Shown piece by piece: positions 1 through 9,705 of a DNA stretch of 64,000 bases. A program made the position numbers and the translations under genes. The notes below the pieces were generated by a model. The model was not told the DNA's origin. It did no database searches and saw only the letters and a list, made by a program, of their open reading frames with translations. Source of the stretch: CBDAQR01 sp965199055. GTDB taxonomy: Bacteria > Pseudomonadota > Gammaproteobacteria > Pseudomonadales > Halieaceae. Each line of letters begins with the position of its first letter. The stretch's first letter is position 1. The DNA is taken from NCBI GenBank assembly GCA_965199055.1, contig CBDAQR010000003.1, forward strand, positions 2,480,001 through 2,544,000. Direction: 5' to 3'.

Positions 1-1
1 A

Positions 2-202
2 CCGGGATTTCCAGCGCCGCCACCCGTCGCGGCTGAGTCTGGCACTGGCGGTAGCGGGGTGGACGCTACTGCGGAGGGGTTTGTTCATATACACCGCAAT
101 GTGTTGGGTGACGATGACCTGACCGGCGGTGTTAGCGATATCGACAATCGTGTACAGCGCTGGTTGAACCCGGTCGTGCGTGTTGTGGTCACGGTCAACT
201 AG
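2..202 (+). CDS. Spondin-domain protein, C-terminal part (gene starts before the window)
   Basis: An open frame runs from the left edge to a TAG at 200-202 and has no start in the window. The visible 66 residues begin with a Pro/Gly/Ala-rich stretch and then contain EGFVHIHRNV and, near the end, RWLNPVVRVVVTVN. The same pattern (a GF..H or GFN start, a D-rich middle, then W.NPVVRI) closes the next gene, so both look like Spond_N-type domains. Such bacterial proteins are usually secreted or lipid-anchored, with unknown ligands. The end lies 10 bp before the next ATG, so the two are probably co-transcribed tandem paralogues. Confidence 0.6.
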   Translation, partial: PGFPAPPPVAAESGTGGSGVDATAEGFVHIHRNVLGDDDLTGGVSDIDNRVQRWLNPVVRVVVTVN

Positions 203-212
203 GAGAACGCTC

Positions 213-935
213 ATGAAAAAGTTACTACTTGTGAGCGCCCTTGCCATGATCGCCGCCTGTAGCGATGGCAATAACAACGGCGGCGCGGCGCAGGCCGCGC
301 CCGAACCAGCACCCACTGCGCCGGAAACAACGGCAGCCTTTGAGGTGTCGGTTGTAAACCTGACGGTGGCGCAACCACTGTCGCCGCTGGCCGTTGTGCT
401 GCACGGGCCGGAGTATGAAGCGTTTCGAGTCGGTGAGCCGGCCACTGCTGGACTGGAGCAGCTGGCGGAGTCAGGCGATAACTCTGAACTATTGGCAGAG
501 GTCGACGGCCTCGCAGAGGCCAGTTCATCGGGCCCCCTGGGTCCGGGTGCGTCCGAAACTTTTGAACTCGATACACAAGGCGAACTGCCCGAGGACCTGC
601 GAATAACTGTCGTGTCTATGTTGGTCAATACCAATGATGCCATTACCGGGGTCAATGGTTTGTCCGTTGCCTCCCTGGCGGTGGGCGAGTCCATGGTGGT
701 GAACGGGACCAGTTATGACAGCGGCACCGAAGCGAACGATGAACTGGCAGAGCATATTCCCGGCCCGGCCGGTGGCGGAGAGGGTTTCAATGCCGACAGA
801 GATGATATCCGTGACCAGGTGACCCTGCATCCCGGTGTGGTCAGTGTTGACGGTGGCCTGAGTGCGTCGGACTTGCGCGAAGTGCACCGCTGGGACAACC
901 CTGTGGTACGCATCACACTGACCCGCGTCGAGTAA
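213..935 (+). CDS. Spondin-domain lipoprotein
   Basis: 240 residues from the ATG at 213, which has AGGAGA 7 bp upstream; an earlier in-frame start at 180 would overlap the previous gene and lacks a site. The N-terminus is a lipoprotein signal: MKK, a hydrophobic run, then the lipobox IAAC, so Cys17 would be lipidated. A low-complexity Asn/Gly/Ala/Pro linker follows, then a domain from about residue 45 with FEVSVVNLT at its start and WDNPVVRITLTRVE at its end, the Spond_N layout. It is probably exported to the outer membrane or periplasm. It is the second of a tandem pair and ends 72 bp before a response-regulator gene. The ligand is unknown. Confidence 0.7.
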   Translation: MKKLLLVSALAMIAACSDGNNNGGAAQAAPEPAPTAPETTAAFEVSVVNLTVAQPLSPLAVVLHGPEYEAFRVGEPATAGLEQLAESGDNSELLAEVDGLAEASSSGPLGPGASETFELDTQGELPEDLRITVVSMLVNTNDAITGVNGLSVASLAVGESMVVNGTSYDSGTEANDELAEHIPGPAGGGEGFNADRDDIRDQVTLHPGVVSVDGGLSASDLREVHRWDNPVVRITLTRVE

Positions 936-1007
936 ATCATGACCGGCGACGGAACCAATTGCGGAAAAGGGACTCTACAGGAACTCTTCCGTTTGGAGCC
1001 GTCGTCG

Positions 1008-1742
1008 ATGCATGTGAGTCAACCGTCTACGGAGTCGCGCCCCCGTATCCTGCTTGTTGAGGATGACGAGGATATCGCTGGTCTGGTCAAACTGCATCTG
1101 GCGGAACTGGAGGCCGACCTGGAACACTGCAACAGGGGCGATACCGCAGCGGCGAGAATTGCCGACGAGCGCTGGAATTTATTGATTCTGGATATTCGGC
1201 TTCCGGGGCAAAGTGGGCTCGATCTGTGCCGCTCTTTGCGCTAGCGCGGAGACAGTACCCCCGTATTGATGCTGACTTCCAAATCCAGCGAGTTAGATAG
1301 AGTGTTGGGGTTAGAGCTGGGTGCAGACGATTACGTGACTAAGCCCTTTAGCCCTCTCGAGCTAACCGCAAGGGTTCGTGCCATTTTGCGGCGCGCATCA
1401 CTGCAGGCCATCGCACCTCCCATAGAAGATGAGAGTCTGCAGTTTGGCGATCTCGTGATTAGTGCCCGGGACCACACTGTATCTCTGGGCGAACAATCGG
1501 TGGAACTCACCTCCCGTGAATTCAGCTTGTTGCTGCACTTTGCGCGCAATCCCGGCCGTGTGTTTCGTCGCTCCGAGTTGCTGGATGAAGTCTGGGGCTA
1601 TGGCCATGACGGTTATGAACACACCGTAAATTCCCACATCAATAGACTGCGAGCAAAAATTGAAGCAGAGCCCGCGGAGCCTAATCACATCCTGACGGTG
1701 TGGGGCGTGGGTTATAAATTCTGTGCGGCAGGATGCCATTGA
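1008..1742 (+). pseudogene. OmpR/PhoB-type response regulator interrupted by an in-frame TAG
   Basis: The start is the ATG at 1008, with GGAG 9 bp upstream. The receiver domain shows the acidic pair in LLVEDDEDI and the phospho-acceptor Asp62 in LDIRLPG. After CRSLR the frame meets TAG at 1242-1244 (codon 79), then continues without a shift through RGDSTPVLMLTSK (conserved Thr and Lys) and a complete winged-helix output domain (SREFSLL, RRSELLDEVWG, INRLRAKIE, GVGYKF). Apart from the one codon the protein is complete at about 244 residues. The last bases overlap the sensor kinase. It is either a recent nonsense mutation or a sequencing error. Translation is expected to stop within the receiver, so the regulator would be inactive without readthrough. 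Confidence 0.85.
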
Positions 1743-3208
1743 TGATCAATCGCCTATACCTGCGTTTGGCGCTGGTCATGTGCCTGCTCTTTATTGTGGT
1801 GGGTGGCGTGCTGATTTACAGCAGTTATCTCACCAGCGAGCGCTACATGCTGGAGATTACCCAGCGCATCAATCGGGATATCGCTCTTCATGCAGCCGAG
1901 GACATGCCGCTGTTCGAGTCTGGCCAGGTCAATAAAGCCGCGGTCAAGGAACTGGCTCACCACGTCATGTTCATCAATCCCATAGTAGAGGTCTATTTGC
2001 TGGACCCGCAGGGGAAGATTCTTTCTCATGCTTTGCCCTACGAAACGGTGCTGCACGACCGCGTTGATATGGCGCCTCTGCATGAATTTCTAGGTGGTAC
2101 GACCCCGCTGCCGATCTTTGGCGATGATCCACGCAGCCAGGACACCCATAAGGTGTTTTCGGTCTCCCCCATCGTTGAGGGAGATGTGACCCTGGGCTAC
2201 CTGTACACGGTACTCAACGGCAAGAACCATGACAGCCTGCGCGAAAGTCTGCAGGAGAGTTATGCGCTCCGGGCCGGGCTCGCGACCATAGCTGGCAGTA
2301 TTGTTGTGGCCTTGCTGCTGGGTACGCTGCTCTTTGCATTGCTCACGCGAAGACTGCAGTCGCTTGCGGGAGCCGTGCGCAGCTATCGCGAGGGCAGTTA
2401 GCAGGGTCAGATTTCACTGGATGACTCTCAGCCCGTCAGGGATGAAGTCGATGAGCTTCGCAGTGCCATCGTCGATATGAGTGGTCGTATCGAGAGACAG
2501 TTTTCTGCGCAGGAAGAGATTGACCGAACCCGCAGGGAGCTAATCGCCAATGTGTCCCATGATCTGCGTACGCCGGTTACCTCGATGCAGGGCTACCTGG
2601 AGACGGTATTGATCAGGGACATGCCCTCAGAAGAACGGGACGCCTGCCTGGAGATCGCGCACAAGCACAGCTTGCGTCTTAACAAGCTGATTACGGAACT
2701 GTTCGAGCTGTCGAAGCTCGAGTCGGCCAATCGAGAGCCCGACTGGGAGGAGTTTCCGGTGCTCGAGTTGGTGCAGGACCTGGTTCAGGACCACGAGTTG
2801 AGTGCTCGGGAAAACGGCATCAGCCTTTCTGCGCATTGCCAGGACCCGCGGCTCACCGTTTGTGCCGACATTGGCTTAATCCACCGCGCACTCGAAAACC
2901 TGCTGGTTAATGCACTCAGGCACACCTCCCCCGGTGGACATATCGATATCACAATCTCCGAAGATGCCGACCGGGTGCGGATTGATGTGGTGGATGACGG
3001 CGACGGCATAGCCTCGCATGAGATTCCTCATATCTTCGAGCGCTTCTACCGGCCCGATACTGAACCGGCAGAGTCTGGCCACGGTCTTGGATTGGCGATT
3101 GTTAAGCGCATTATGGAGCTGCACCGCACTCGCGTGGAGGTGTCCAGCGATGGCGAAGAGGGCACGGCGTTCAGCTTCTGGTTGCCGCAGGCCGCGCTGC
3201 TCAGTTAG
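1742..3208 (+). pseudogene. Sensor histidine kinase interrupted by an in-frame TAG in the HAMP linker
   Basis: The partner of the upstream regulator. The stop TGA at 1740-1742 overlaps the ATG at 1742; an ATG at 1733 is also possible. The order is a TM helix at about residues 8-28, a periplasmic sensor region of about 145 residues, a second TM helix at about 178-202, then HAMP. A TAG at 2399-2401 (codon 220) falls in HAMP after YREGS; the same frame resumes with QGQISLDD and runs to the end. HisKA has NVSHDLRTP (His273). The ATPase domain has the N box (ENLLVNAL), DDGDGI, IFERFYR and GHGLGLAIVKR. The upstream part would give a membrane sensor stub without a catalytic core. The output genes are unknown. 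Confidence 0.85.
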
Positions 3209-3217
3209 TCTTCAGGG

Positions 3218-3691
3218 GTGTTAGAGACTCCCCAGGAAAACGATTCGCTGTTCCTCTCACGAACAGATGTGAATCACCCACTGTCCAGCTTCTCCCGGCA
3301 TGGGTTCGAGCTGGACGGCCATGCCTGGCCGTCGGTCGAACATTACTTCCAGGGTATGAAGTTCGAAGATGAAGGTCACCGCGCGAAAGTCTGTGCTGCA
3401 GAACACCCGAAGAAAGCGCGGCGGCTGGGTCGAAGTCGGCTAAGAAAGTTGCGCGCCGATTGGAAGAAGATGCGCCGAGTGATCATGACCCGCGCCGTCT
3501 ACACCAAGTGTCGCGCTCACCCCGAGGTCGCTGAGGCGCTGCTTGCCACCGGCGATCTTAAGCTGGTTGAGAATAACGCCTATGACTATTTCTGGGGCTG
3601 CGGCCGCGACCGCCGTGGCCACAACACCTACGGTGAAGTGCTTATGGATGTGCGCAATAAACTCCGCGAGGAGCGTGCTGGCCAAACTTAA
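3218..3691 (+). CDS. NADAR (DUF1768/YbiA-like) family protein
   Basis: 157 residues from a GTG at 3218, with a GGGG stretch just upstream, starting 9 bp after the kinase stop. It shows the NADAR signature: PLSSFSRHGFELDG, WPSVEHYFQGMKF, then KARRLGR and near the end DYFWGCGRDRRGHNTYG. Family members such as YbiA hydrolyse the N-glycosidic bond of early riboflavin intermediates or act on ADP-ribose and NAD-derived compounds. It is a soluble cytoplasmic protein of usual family length. Its 3' end overlaps the convergent MFS gene by 4 bp. The exact substrate cannot be read from sequence. Confidence 0.88.
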   Translation: MLETPQENDSLFLSRTDVNHPLSSFSRHGFELDGHAWPSVEHYFQGMKFEDEGHRAKVCAAEHPKKARRLGRSRLRKLRADWKKMRRVIMTRAVYTKCRAHPEVAEALLATGDLKLVENNAYDYFWGCGRDRRGHNTYGEVLMDVRNKLREERAGQT

Positions 3692-5013
3692 TCGAGTTTA
3701 GCCACCAGGTCGCGCTGCAGGTGTTTGGCCGCATACAGATAGATGGCGCCGGCGATGCCGTAGAGAGTGACGATGATCATGATCGAGTATTGCAGGCCGA
3801 CCGCCCGTGCATCTGATTCGGTCATGCCGCTCTGGGCTTCCATAAATATATCGCTGAGAAAGCCCAGCGTGAGCGGGCCCAGTCCATAACCAATCAAGTT
3901 CACTATGAACAGCATGATCGCGACGGCGGTCGCCCTCGAGCGAGCGCTCGCTACGCCCTGGCAGATGGTGTACTGCGCACCGAGATAGCTGTAGTGCAAA
4001 AGGTTGCCAATGATCAGGGTGAACAGTGAGAGGCCGATGCTGTCGGTGGTAAAACCAACCCAGTAAAAGGGAACGCTCATTATCAGGCTGATACCGGGTA
4101 TCTGGGCGACCGCGTTGGGATACCTGCCACTAGCGCGTTCCGTGAGATAGCCCGCCGCAAATGCGCCTAAGGAAGCTGCCAGCCCGAGCGGCACAGAGAT
4201 TTGAGTGGCCACTTCGCCGACCGTCATGTCATGAGCGCGCTGAAAGAAGGGCGCTGAGAAATTACTGACACCGTAGCCCGCAAATGCGACAAAAGTAGCG
4301 GCAGTGATGTTGGTCCAGAACGTGGTCTTGGCCGACAGCTCCTGCAGAGCCTCTTTGATACCCAGTGGCTCGACGTGTTTGGTACCCGGTGCATCGGAGT
4401 AGCCTCGTGGTGGCTCCTTAATCGTGAACCAAACAATGATGCCGACCAAAATGCCGGGAATGCCGAGAGCGAGAAAGGCTTCGCGCCAGGAGAACGCCTC
4501 GGCGATAGGTCCCCCAAAAAGATTAGCGAGCACGCCACCCAGCGTGACGCCGGTAGCGTAAGTCGCTAGTGCGCGGGCCCGGCTGCGTGCGGGATAGTAA
4601 TCGGCAATGAGAGAATTGGCTGGCGGCGTGCAACCGGCTTCGCCGATGCCGACGCCGATGCGAAACACCAACAGCGCAAGAAAACCTTCAGCCATGCCGC
4701 ATAAGGCGGTCATTGCCGACCACAGTACAACGCTGGCCGCGATGATGCGTACGCGGTTATAGCGCTCCGCCCAGCGGGCGATGGGTATACCCATCAGGGT
4801 GTACATCAGGGCAAAGCCGAATCCAGACAACAGGCCAAACTGCCAGTCCTGCAACTTGAACTCATCGATAATCGGTTGCGCGACCACACCGATTAGAATG
4901 CGATCGATGAAATTGAGGGTATAGACAAAGGTCAGCGAAATGAGAACGAAGTTGCGATAACCGCGAGTACCGTAGGCCTGCCCGGTATGGGTGAGGGGTG
5001 CGCTTGTGCTCAT
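3688..5013 (-). CDS. MFS transporter, spinster-like
   Basis: 441 residues with about 12 hydrophobic segments. After a short polar N-terminus comes YTLNFIDRILIGVVAQPI, the first helix with the Asp-Arg pair of spinster/hexuronate-like MFS proteins. The loop 2-3 motif is GIPIARWAERYNR, and the GIGEAGCTPPANSLIADYYP segment is typical of the family. It is an inner-membrane secondary transporter. It lies 1 bp downstream of the exported serine hydrolase and is probably co-transcribed, which suggests uptake of, or resistance to, a product of that enzyme. Substrate unknown. Confidence 0.88.
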   Translation of the reverse strand: MSTSAPLTHTGQAYGTRGYRNFVLISLTFVYTLNFIDRILIGVVAQPIIDEFKLQDWQFGLLSGFGFALMYTLMGIPIARWAERYNRVRIIAASVVLWSAMTALCGMAEGFLALLVFRIGVGIGEAGCTPPANSLIADYYPARSRARALATYATGVTLGGVLANLFGGPIAEAFSWREAFLALGIPGILVGIIVWFTIKEPPRGYSDAPGTKHVEPLGIKEALQELSAKTTFWTNITAATFVAFAGYGVSNFSAPFFQRAHDMTVGEVATQISVPLGLAASLGAFAAGYLTERASGRYPNAVAQIPGISLIMSVPFYWVGFTTDSIGLSLFTLIIGNLLHYSYLGAQYTICQGVASARSRATAVAIMLFIVNLIGYGLGPLTLGFLSDIFMEAQSGMTESDARAVGLQYSIMIIVTLYGIAGAIYLYAAKHLQRDLVAKLD

Positions 5014-5014
5014 A

Positions 5015-6436
5015 TCAGAATGCCTTCAGTACTTCCCGGGTGAGATCCCAGCGGTTAAATCCTTGTTTACCCCAGTCCAGCCCGCGTCGGACGATGACTA
5101 GCTCATGAGACGGTACCACGATGACATACTGACCGCGATTGCCTGCGGTGGCATAGGCATCGGCAGGCACATCCTTGCGATTGGAGGGCACCAGCCACCA
5201 CTGCCCGCCATAGAAATGCTTGTGCGGCGCGCTAGACGGTGCGGGGGTGCGAACAAACTCAATCCAATCCTCTGAAACAAGGCGCTCACCCTGCCAAACG
5301 CCGCCTTGTTGATACAACAGCCCAAAACGCGCCAGGTCGCGAGCGTTGGTGTATACCTGGCTAGAGAGAATGAAATCGCCAAAACGGTCGGTGCTGAGCA
5401 GGGTGTTGCGCATGCCCAGTTTGTCGAGCAAAGCCTTACGGGGAAAGCTGTGATACGCCGCTTCGCTGCCCAGTGCCTTTTTCATGGCGTAGACGGCCAG
5501 CAGGGTGTCGTAGTTTTCATAGTCCCAAAAGCTGCCGGGTTCTCTGACCAGGCCCCGGTTGCGAGCCTCTTCTACGGAGCTACTGCCCGCCCAGTAAGCA
5601 AGGCCAGACCCGGTCGCGTATTCCATCTTGAAGCTGTCTACCGGATACAGCCCGCTGGCCATGTTCAAGGTGTGTCGCAGGGTAATGTGATGGCGGGGGT
5701 CTTGCTCTGGATTCAATAACTCGGGGAGCCAATCGATGTTGAGAGAGGCATCGAGCGACAATTTGCCCTGGTCGACCAGTATGCCGATCAGTGTCGCCGC
5801 GATGCTTTTTGCGGTGGACCAGGTGCGAGTGCGGGTGTGCATATCAACACCGGAGGCATAGCGCTCATGGATGATGTTGCCCTTGTGCAAGACCAGCAGG
5901 CTCAGCGTATCTTGTTCCGCTGTGTCGCGATCAAATGCCCAGTCGGACGCGGCTCGCAGTGCTTTCTCGTTAACGGAAGGTGGGACCGCGATCGTTGCGG
6001 CATCACCCATTGGCCATGGAATTTTGGCAGGGTCACCGGGAAGCGGTGCCGCCGTGAGTTGTGGCAGCTTCGCAATGTTGTCCATGGTCTGGTCGGGAGC
6101 CATCACCACACAGGCGAGTCCCTCGCGAAAGGCTGCCGTAATGGCCAACCCGTCCTCACCGCCGCCGACGGATACGGCGCGCCTTTCACGATCAACGCGA
6201 TAGTTACCGCCGCTAGCGCTTCCCACAGGGTTGGGAAGAAAGGCTAATTCCTGGCGAAACACCTGCTCAATTGTGCGACGAGAGGTGAACAAACCGTTGC
6301 AGGTGAGAACCGCCTGTACACCGTTGTGTATCAACTGACGTTGGGGTTCGAAGTAGTCGAAAGGCGCCTCAGAGTCGGCTCTGGCGCCAGCGGAAATCAG
6401 CAGGCTGAGCAGTACACAGTTCAGTCGGAATAGCAT
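5015..6436 (-). CDS. Exported serine hydrolase, class C beta-lactamase/esterase fold
   Basis: 473 residues from the ATG at 6436, chosen because it opens a clear signal peptide (MLFRLNC, hydrophobic core, cut near AGARA-DSE) and has AAGGAAG upstream; a start at 6511 would add 25 polar residues. The catalytic Ser207-x-x-Lys210 is in TWSTAKSIAA, and DYENYDTLLAVY supplies the Tyr-containing second motif. The class includes AmpC, D-aminopeptidases, EstB-type esterases and 6-aminohexanoate-dimer hydrolases. An extra N-terminal domain of about 150 residues with two Cys (46 and 109) precedes the hydrolase part. It acts outside the cytoplasm. An esterase or amidase role is more likely than drug resistance. 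Confidence 0.85.
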   Translation of the reverse strand: MLFRLNCVLLSLLISAGARADSEAPFDYFEPQRQLIHNGVQAVLTCNGLFTSRRTIEQVFRQELAFLPNPVGSASGGNYRVDRERRAVSVGGGEDGLAITAAFREGLACVVMAPDQTMDNIAKLPQLTAAPLPGDPAKIPWPMGDAATIAVPPSVNEKALRAASDWAFDRDTAEQDTLSLLVLHKGNIIHERYASGVDMHTRTRTWSTAKSIAATLIGILVDQGKLSLDASLNIDWLPELLNPEQDPRHHITLRHTLNMASGLYPVDSFKMEYATGSGLAYWAGSSSVEEARNRGLVREPGSFWDYENYDTLLAVYAMKKALGSEAAYHSFPRKALLDKLGMRNTLLSTDRFGDFILSSQVYTNARDLARFGLLYQQGGVWQGERLVSEDWIEFVRTPAPSSAPHKHFYGGQWWLVPSNRKDVPADAYATAGNRGQYVIVVPSHELVIVRRGLDWGKQGFNRWDLTREVLKAF

Positions 6437-6473
6437 ATGGTGGTGCTTCCTTGCCTCAGTTGGAGACAGTGTA

Positions 6474-8332
6474 GTGTACAGATTCGCAAAGCGATTGACC
6501 CTGTTATCCATCAGCGCGTTTTCCGCCGCGCTTGTTGCAGCCGAGCCGGCAGACTATTCGCCCTATCTGGATGACCGTGGTCACGAGCAGGTGTTCTTCG
6601 GGGACACGCATCTACACACTGTATTCAGTAGTGATGCTGGACTGATCGGCACCTCCTTGACACCTGCCGATGCCTACCGTTTCGCCATGGGCGAAGAGGT
6701 GACCTCCAGTCGCGGGATCCGTGCGCGTATCAGCCGGCCGCTGGATTTTCTGGTGGTGTCGGATCATGCGGAAAGCCTGGGCTTACCGGTCGCAATCCGC
6801 GAAGCCAACGCGACTTTGCTTGCGAACCCCTGGGGTAAACAAATCTATGACTACTTCGCGGCAGGGGATGGTTACCAGGGGTTTATGAAATGGGCGCTGG
6901 ACGGCATGCTGCCCGGCGTCGACCCATTGAAAGAGCCTTCGATCAATTTCGAAGTGTGGGGTCGTCAGGCCGATCTCGCAGATCAGTATAATCGTCCCGG
7001 CCGTTTTACTGCATTGATCGGTTTCGAGTGGACGACGACCGTTAACTCGAAGAACCTGCATCGTGTCGTGGTGCTGCGAGATGATTCCGACAAGGCCACG
7101 CAGGTGATTCCCTTCTCCTCCTGGCAATCGCCGGACCCGGAAAAATTATGGGACTGGATGGATGAGTACGAGGCAAAACCGGCGGTTCGATTCTGGCGAT
7201 CCCGCATAACGCCAACCTGAGCAATGGTTTGATGTTTGGCCCTAAGCGCAGTGGCGGCCGCAGCTTTGATGAGGCCTATGTAGAAAGGCGCTTGGCACGA
7301 GAGCCCATCGTGGAAGTGACACAGATAAAAGGCGATGGCGAATCTCACCCCTGGTTGTCTCCCGATGATGAATTTGCGGACTTTGGTAACTGGGATCGCG
7401 CCGACATCGGAGCGCGCGATCCAAAGACCAATGACATGCTGCAGTACGAGTATGCGCGCGGTGCGTTGAAACTGGGGCTGCAGTACGAGGCAGAATTGGG
7501 CACCAACCCGTTTCAGTTTGGCATGATCGGGGCGTCCGACTCTCATACTGCCTTGGCAACCACTCGTGAGGAAAACTACTTCGGTAAGTTCGCCTCTCAC
7601 GAACCGCTGCCAGAGCGTGTAGACGGCTATGTCGTGCGTAACCTGGCCGGTAACGATGAGCTGTCCTGGCGCGCCTGGGACGAAGTTGCCTCGGGGCTCG
7701 CGGGCGTGTGGGCGGTGGAGAATACACGCGAAGCCATCTTCGATGCGCTTCAACGGCGCGAGGTTTATGCGACGACTGGCACCCGCATTCGGGTGCGTAT
7801 GTTTGCGGGTTGGGATTATGCGGCTGCCGATTTGCACAGTCCGGACATGGTGCGGCGTGGTTACGCGCGCGGCGTACCGATGGGTAGCGAGATGAAACCT
7901 GGCAAGGGAGCGCCGGTATTGATGATTCAGGCGGACAAGGATCCCGACGGTGCCAACCTGGATCGGGTGCAGGTGGTGAAGGGTTGGCTGGATGCCAGTG
8001 GCGAACTGCAGGAGAAGGTTTACGATGTGGCGCTATCGGACGGGCGCGAGCTTGACGAGAATGGTAAGGCGCCGCCGGTGGGTAACACGGTAAACCTGGC
8101 AACGGCGAGTTACAGCAACAGCATTGGCGCGGTGCAATTGAGTGCGCTGTGGAGTGATCCGGACTTCGATGCAAGCGAGCGCGCTTTTTACTACGTCCGT
8201 GTTCTTGAGATACCCACACCGAGTTGGCAGGCGTTTGATCGGGTGCGATTTGGATCTCAGTTTCCTGAGCACATCGACATGGTGATTCAGGATCGCGCCT
8301 ACACGTCTCCGGTGTGGTACTCGCCCGGGTGA
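6474..8332 (+). pseudogene. DUF3604 exported protein with a one-base frameshift
   Basis: Starts at the GTG at 6474 (GGAGA upstream) with a signal peptide ending near LVAA-EPADY. The N-terminal PHP-like motif is FFGDTHLHTVFSSDAG. The frame is good up to YEAK near 7178. Homologues then continue with a GG..LAIPHN.NLSNG pattern, which is found here in the -1 frame (ACC GGC GGT at 7178-7186) and runs intact to 8332. The break sits in an A4 run at 7175-7178, so one missing A restores a protein of about 620 residues. It is either a real inactivating deletion or a homopolymer read error. Function unknown; the His/Asp motifs suggest a metal-dependent hydrolase. The end overlaps the next gene. Confidence 0.82.
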
Positions 8333-9705
8333 TCAAAAAGCGTCGTGCATTGCCCCGTACTCTTAGTGCGTCACTGGCGGGTATTCGTGCCGGTGGCGCT
8401 TTGGCTGTGGATGGTGCGGTACAAAAACTGTTTGGCAGAGATGACGGCGAGAGTTCTCAGTTTGCCCGGCGTGAAGCTCGCAAACTGGTCGGAGAGCTCG
8501 GGCGACTCAAGGGCACTTATGTAAAGATCGGGCAAATGTTCGCGCTGTTAGGCGAGCATTTCCTGCCCCCGGTGTTGACCGATGCGCTGCACGAGTTGGA
8601 GGCGAAGACGGATCCGCTCCCCTGGTCAGACATCCAACCCACGCTGCGGCGTAATCTGGGCGAGGCAATGGCCGAGCTGCAGATCGAACCCGAGGCGTTC
8701 GCAGCGGCGTCGCTGGCCCAGGTGCATCGCGCCACTAACATCGAAACCGGTGAAATCATTTGTCTAAAGGTGCAGTATCCTGGCCTGGCTGACGTGATCG
8801 ATACCGACTTCGATGCGGTAGTGCGTATGCTAAAGCTGGCGCGATGGTTGCCGGCAGGTCGCGAGCTGGATGATTGGCTCGAATCCATGCGCACCTACCT
8901 GCATAACGAGATCGATTACGTGCGCGAAGCCGAGATCTGCCGAACCATGGCTGCACATGTCGCCAATGCGGAGAGCGGAGATGCATTGCTGCACGCCCCC
9001 GAACTTTTTGATCGCTACTGCACCGAGCAGGTGCTGGCCATGGAGTACGTACCCGGCAAATCGGTGACCGAAGCTTCCATCGGGCGACTCTCACTCACCC
9101 GCCGCAATGCCCTGGCCCGGGCGATGCTGGAACTGTTCTTCTATGAGCTTTATGACTGGGGTTGGCTGCAGACTGATCCCAACTTCGGTAATTACCTGGT
9201 TCGTACTGGCACGAAGGGTACGCCGGATGAGCTGGTGCTGCTGGATTTTGGCTCCGTGCTCGATTGCTCGGACGATTTTCTCTATCACCTGCGCCGTTTA
9301 ATCGCGGCGGGTCTGGAGGCGGACGAGGAAGGCATTGTTGACGGGCTAATCGGGCTTGGCTGTTTGCAACCCGATGCCAGCGAAGAAGCTCGTCGCATGT
9401 TTGCCGACTTTTGCCTGCACCTGCTGGAACCTTTACGCCCCGCAGAGCGCTTGCCCAAGGAACGGCTCAATCGGCGTGGGCATTATCGATGGGGCGCATC
9501 CGGGCTTATGCAGCGAGCCGGCAAGCAGGCAGCTATAAGTACCACCAGTCGACACTTTATTCCGCCCTCGCGGGATTTTGCATTGATCGCCCGTAAGCTA
9601 ACCGGCGTATTCACCTTTATCTCGGTGCTAGCTGCTGAGTTCAATGGTTACGAACTGGTAATGGCCCATGTCGAGCGCTGGAGAGAGAGGGAAGCGAATG
9701 GCTAA
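8329..9705 (+). CDS. ABC1/UbiB (ADCK)-family atypical kinase, first of a tandem pair
   Basis: 458 residues if started at the GTG at 8329, which overlaps the DUF3604 stop (GTGA); an in-frame GTG at 8314 is the alternative. Family motifs in order: GTYVKIGQM (KxGQ), the Ala-rich loop FAAASLAQVHRA, CLKVQYPG with the ATP-site Lys, EIDYVREAE, QTDPNFGNY and LLDFGSV (the DFG equivalent). There is no C-terminal TM pair as in true UbiB, so it resembles the shorter soluble ABC1 proteins linked to quinone or lipid metabolism. It overlaps the second kinase by 8 bp, so the two are probably translated together and may work as a pair. Confidence 0.88.
   Translation: MIKKRRALPRTLSASLAGIRAGGALAVDGAVQKLFGRDDGESSQFARREARKLVGELGRLKGTYVKIGQMFALLGEHFLPPVLTDALHELEAKTDPLPWSDIQPTLRRNLGEAMAELQIEPEAFAAASLAQVHRATNIETGEIICLKVQYPGLADVIDTDFDAVVRMLKLARWLPAGRELDDWLESMRTYLHNEIDYVREAEICRTMAAHVANAESGDALLHAPELFDRYCTEQVLAMEYVPGKSVTEASIGRLSLTRRNALARAMLELFFYELYDWGWLQTDPNFGNYLVRTGTKGTPDELVLLDFGSVLDCSDDFLYHLRRLIAAGLEADEEGIVDGLIGLGCLQPDASEEARRMFADFCLHLLEPLRPAERLPKERLNRRGHYRWGASGLMQRAGKQAAISTTSRHFIPPSRDFALIARKLTGVFTFISVLAAEFNGYELVMAHVERWREREANG

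Noticed and set aside
1242..2401. TAG recoded as an amino acid genome-wide
   Set aside because: At least a dozen intact genes in the window (for example those ending at 11008, 13309, 18003, 22590 and 53055) use TAG as their stop.
5015..6436. Antibiotic beta-lactamase
   Set aside because: It has the class C fold motifs, but the long extra N-terminal domain and context with an MFS transporter fit a general esterase or amidase better; resistance cannot be inferred.
7242..8336. A 364-codon antisense frame opposite DUF3604
   Set aside because: Translation is Pro/Arg/His/Ser-rich and low in complexity, typical of a shadow of a GC-rich gene; no ribosome site.
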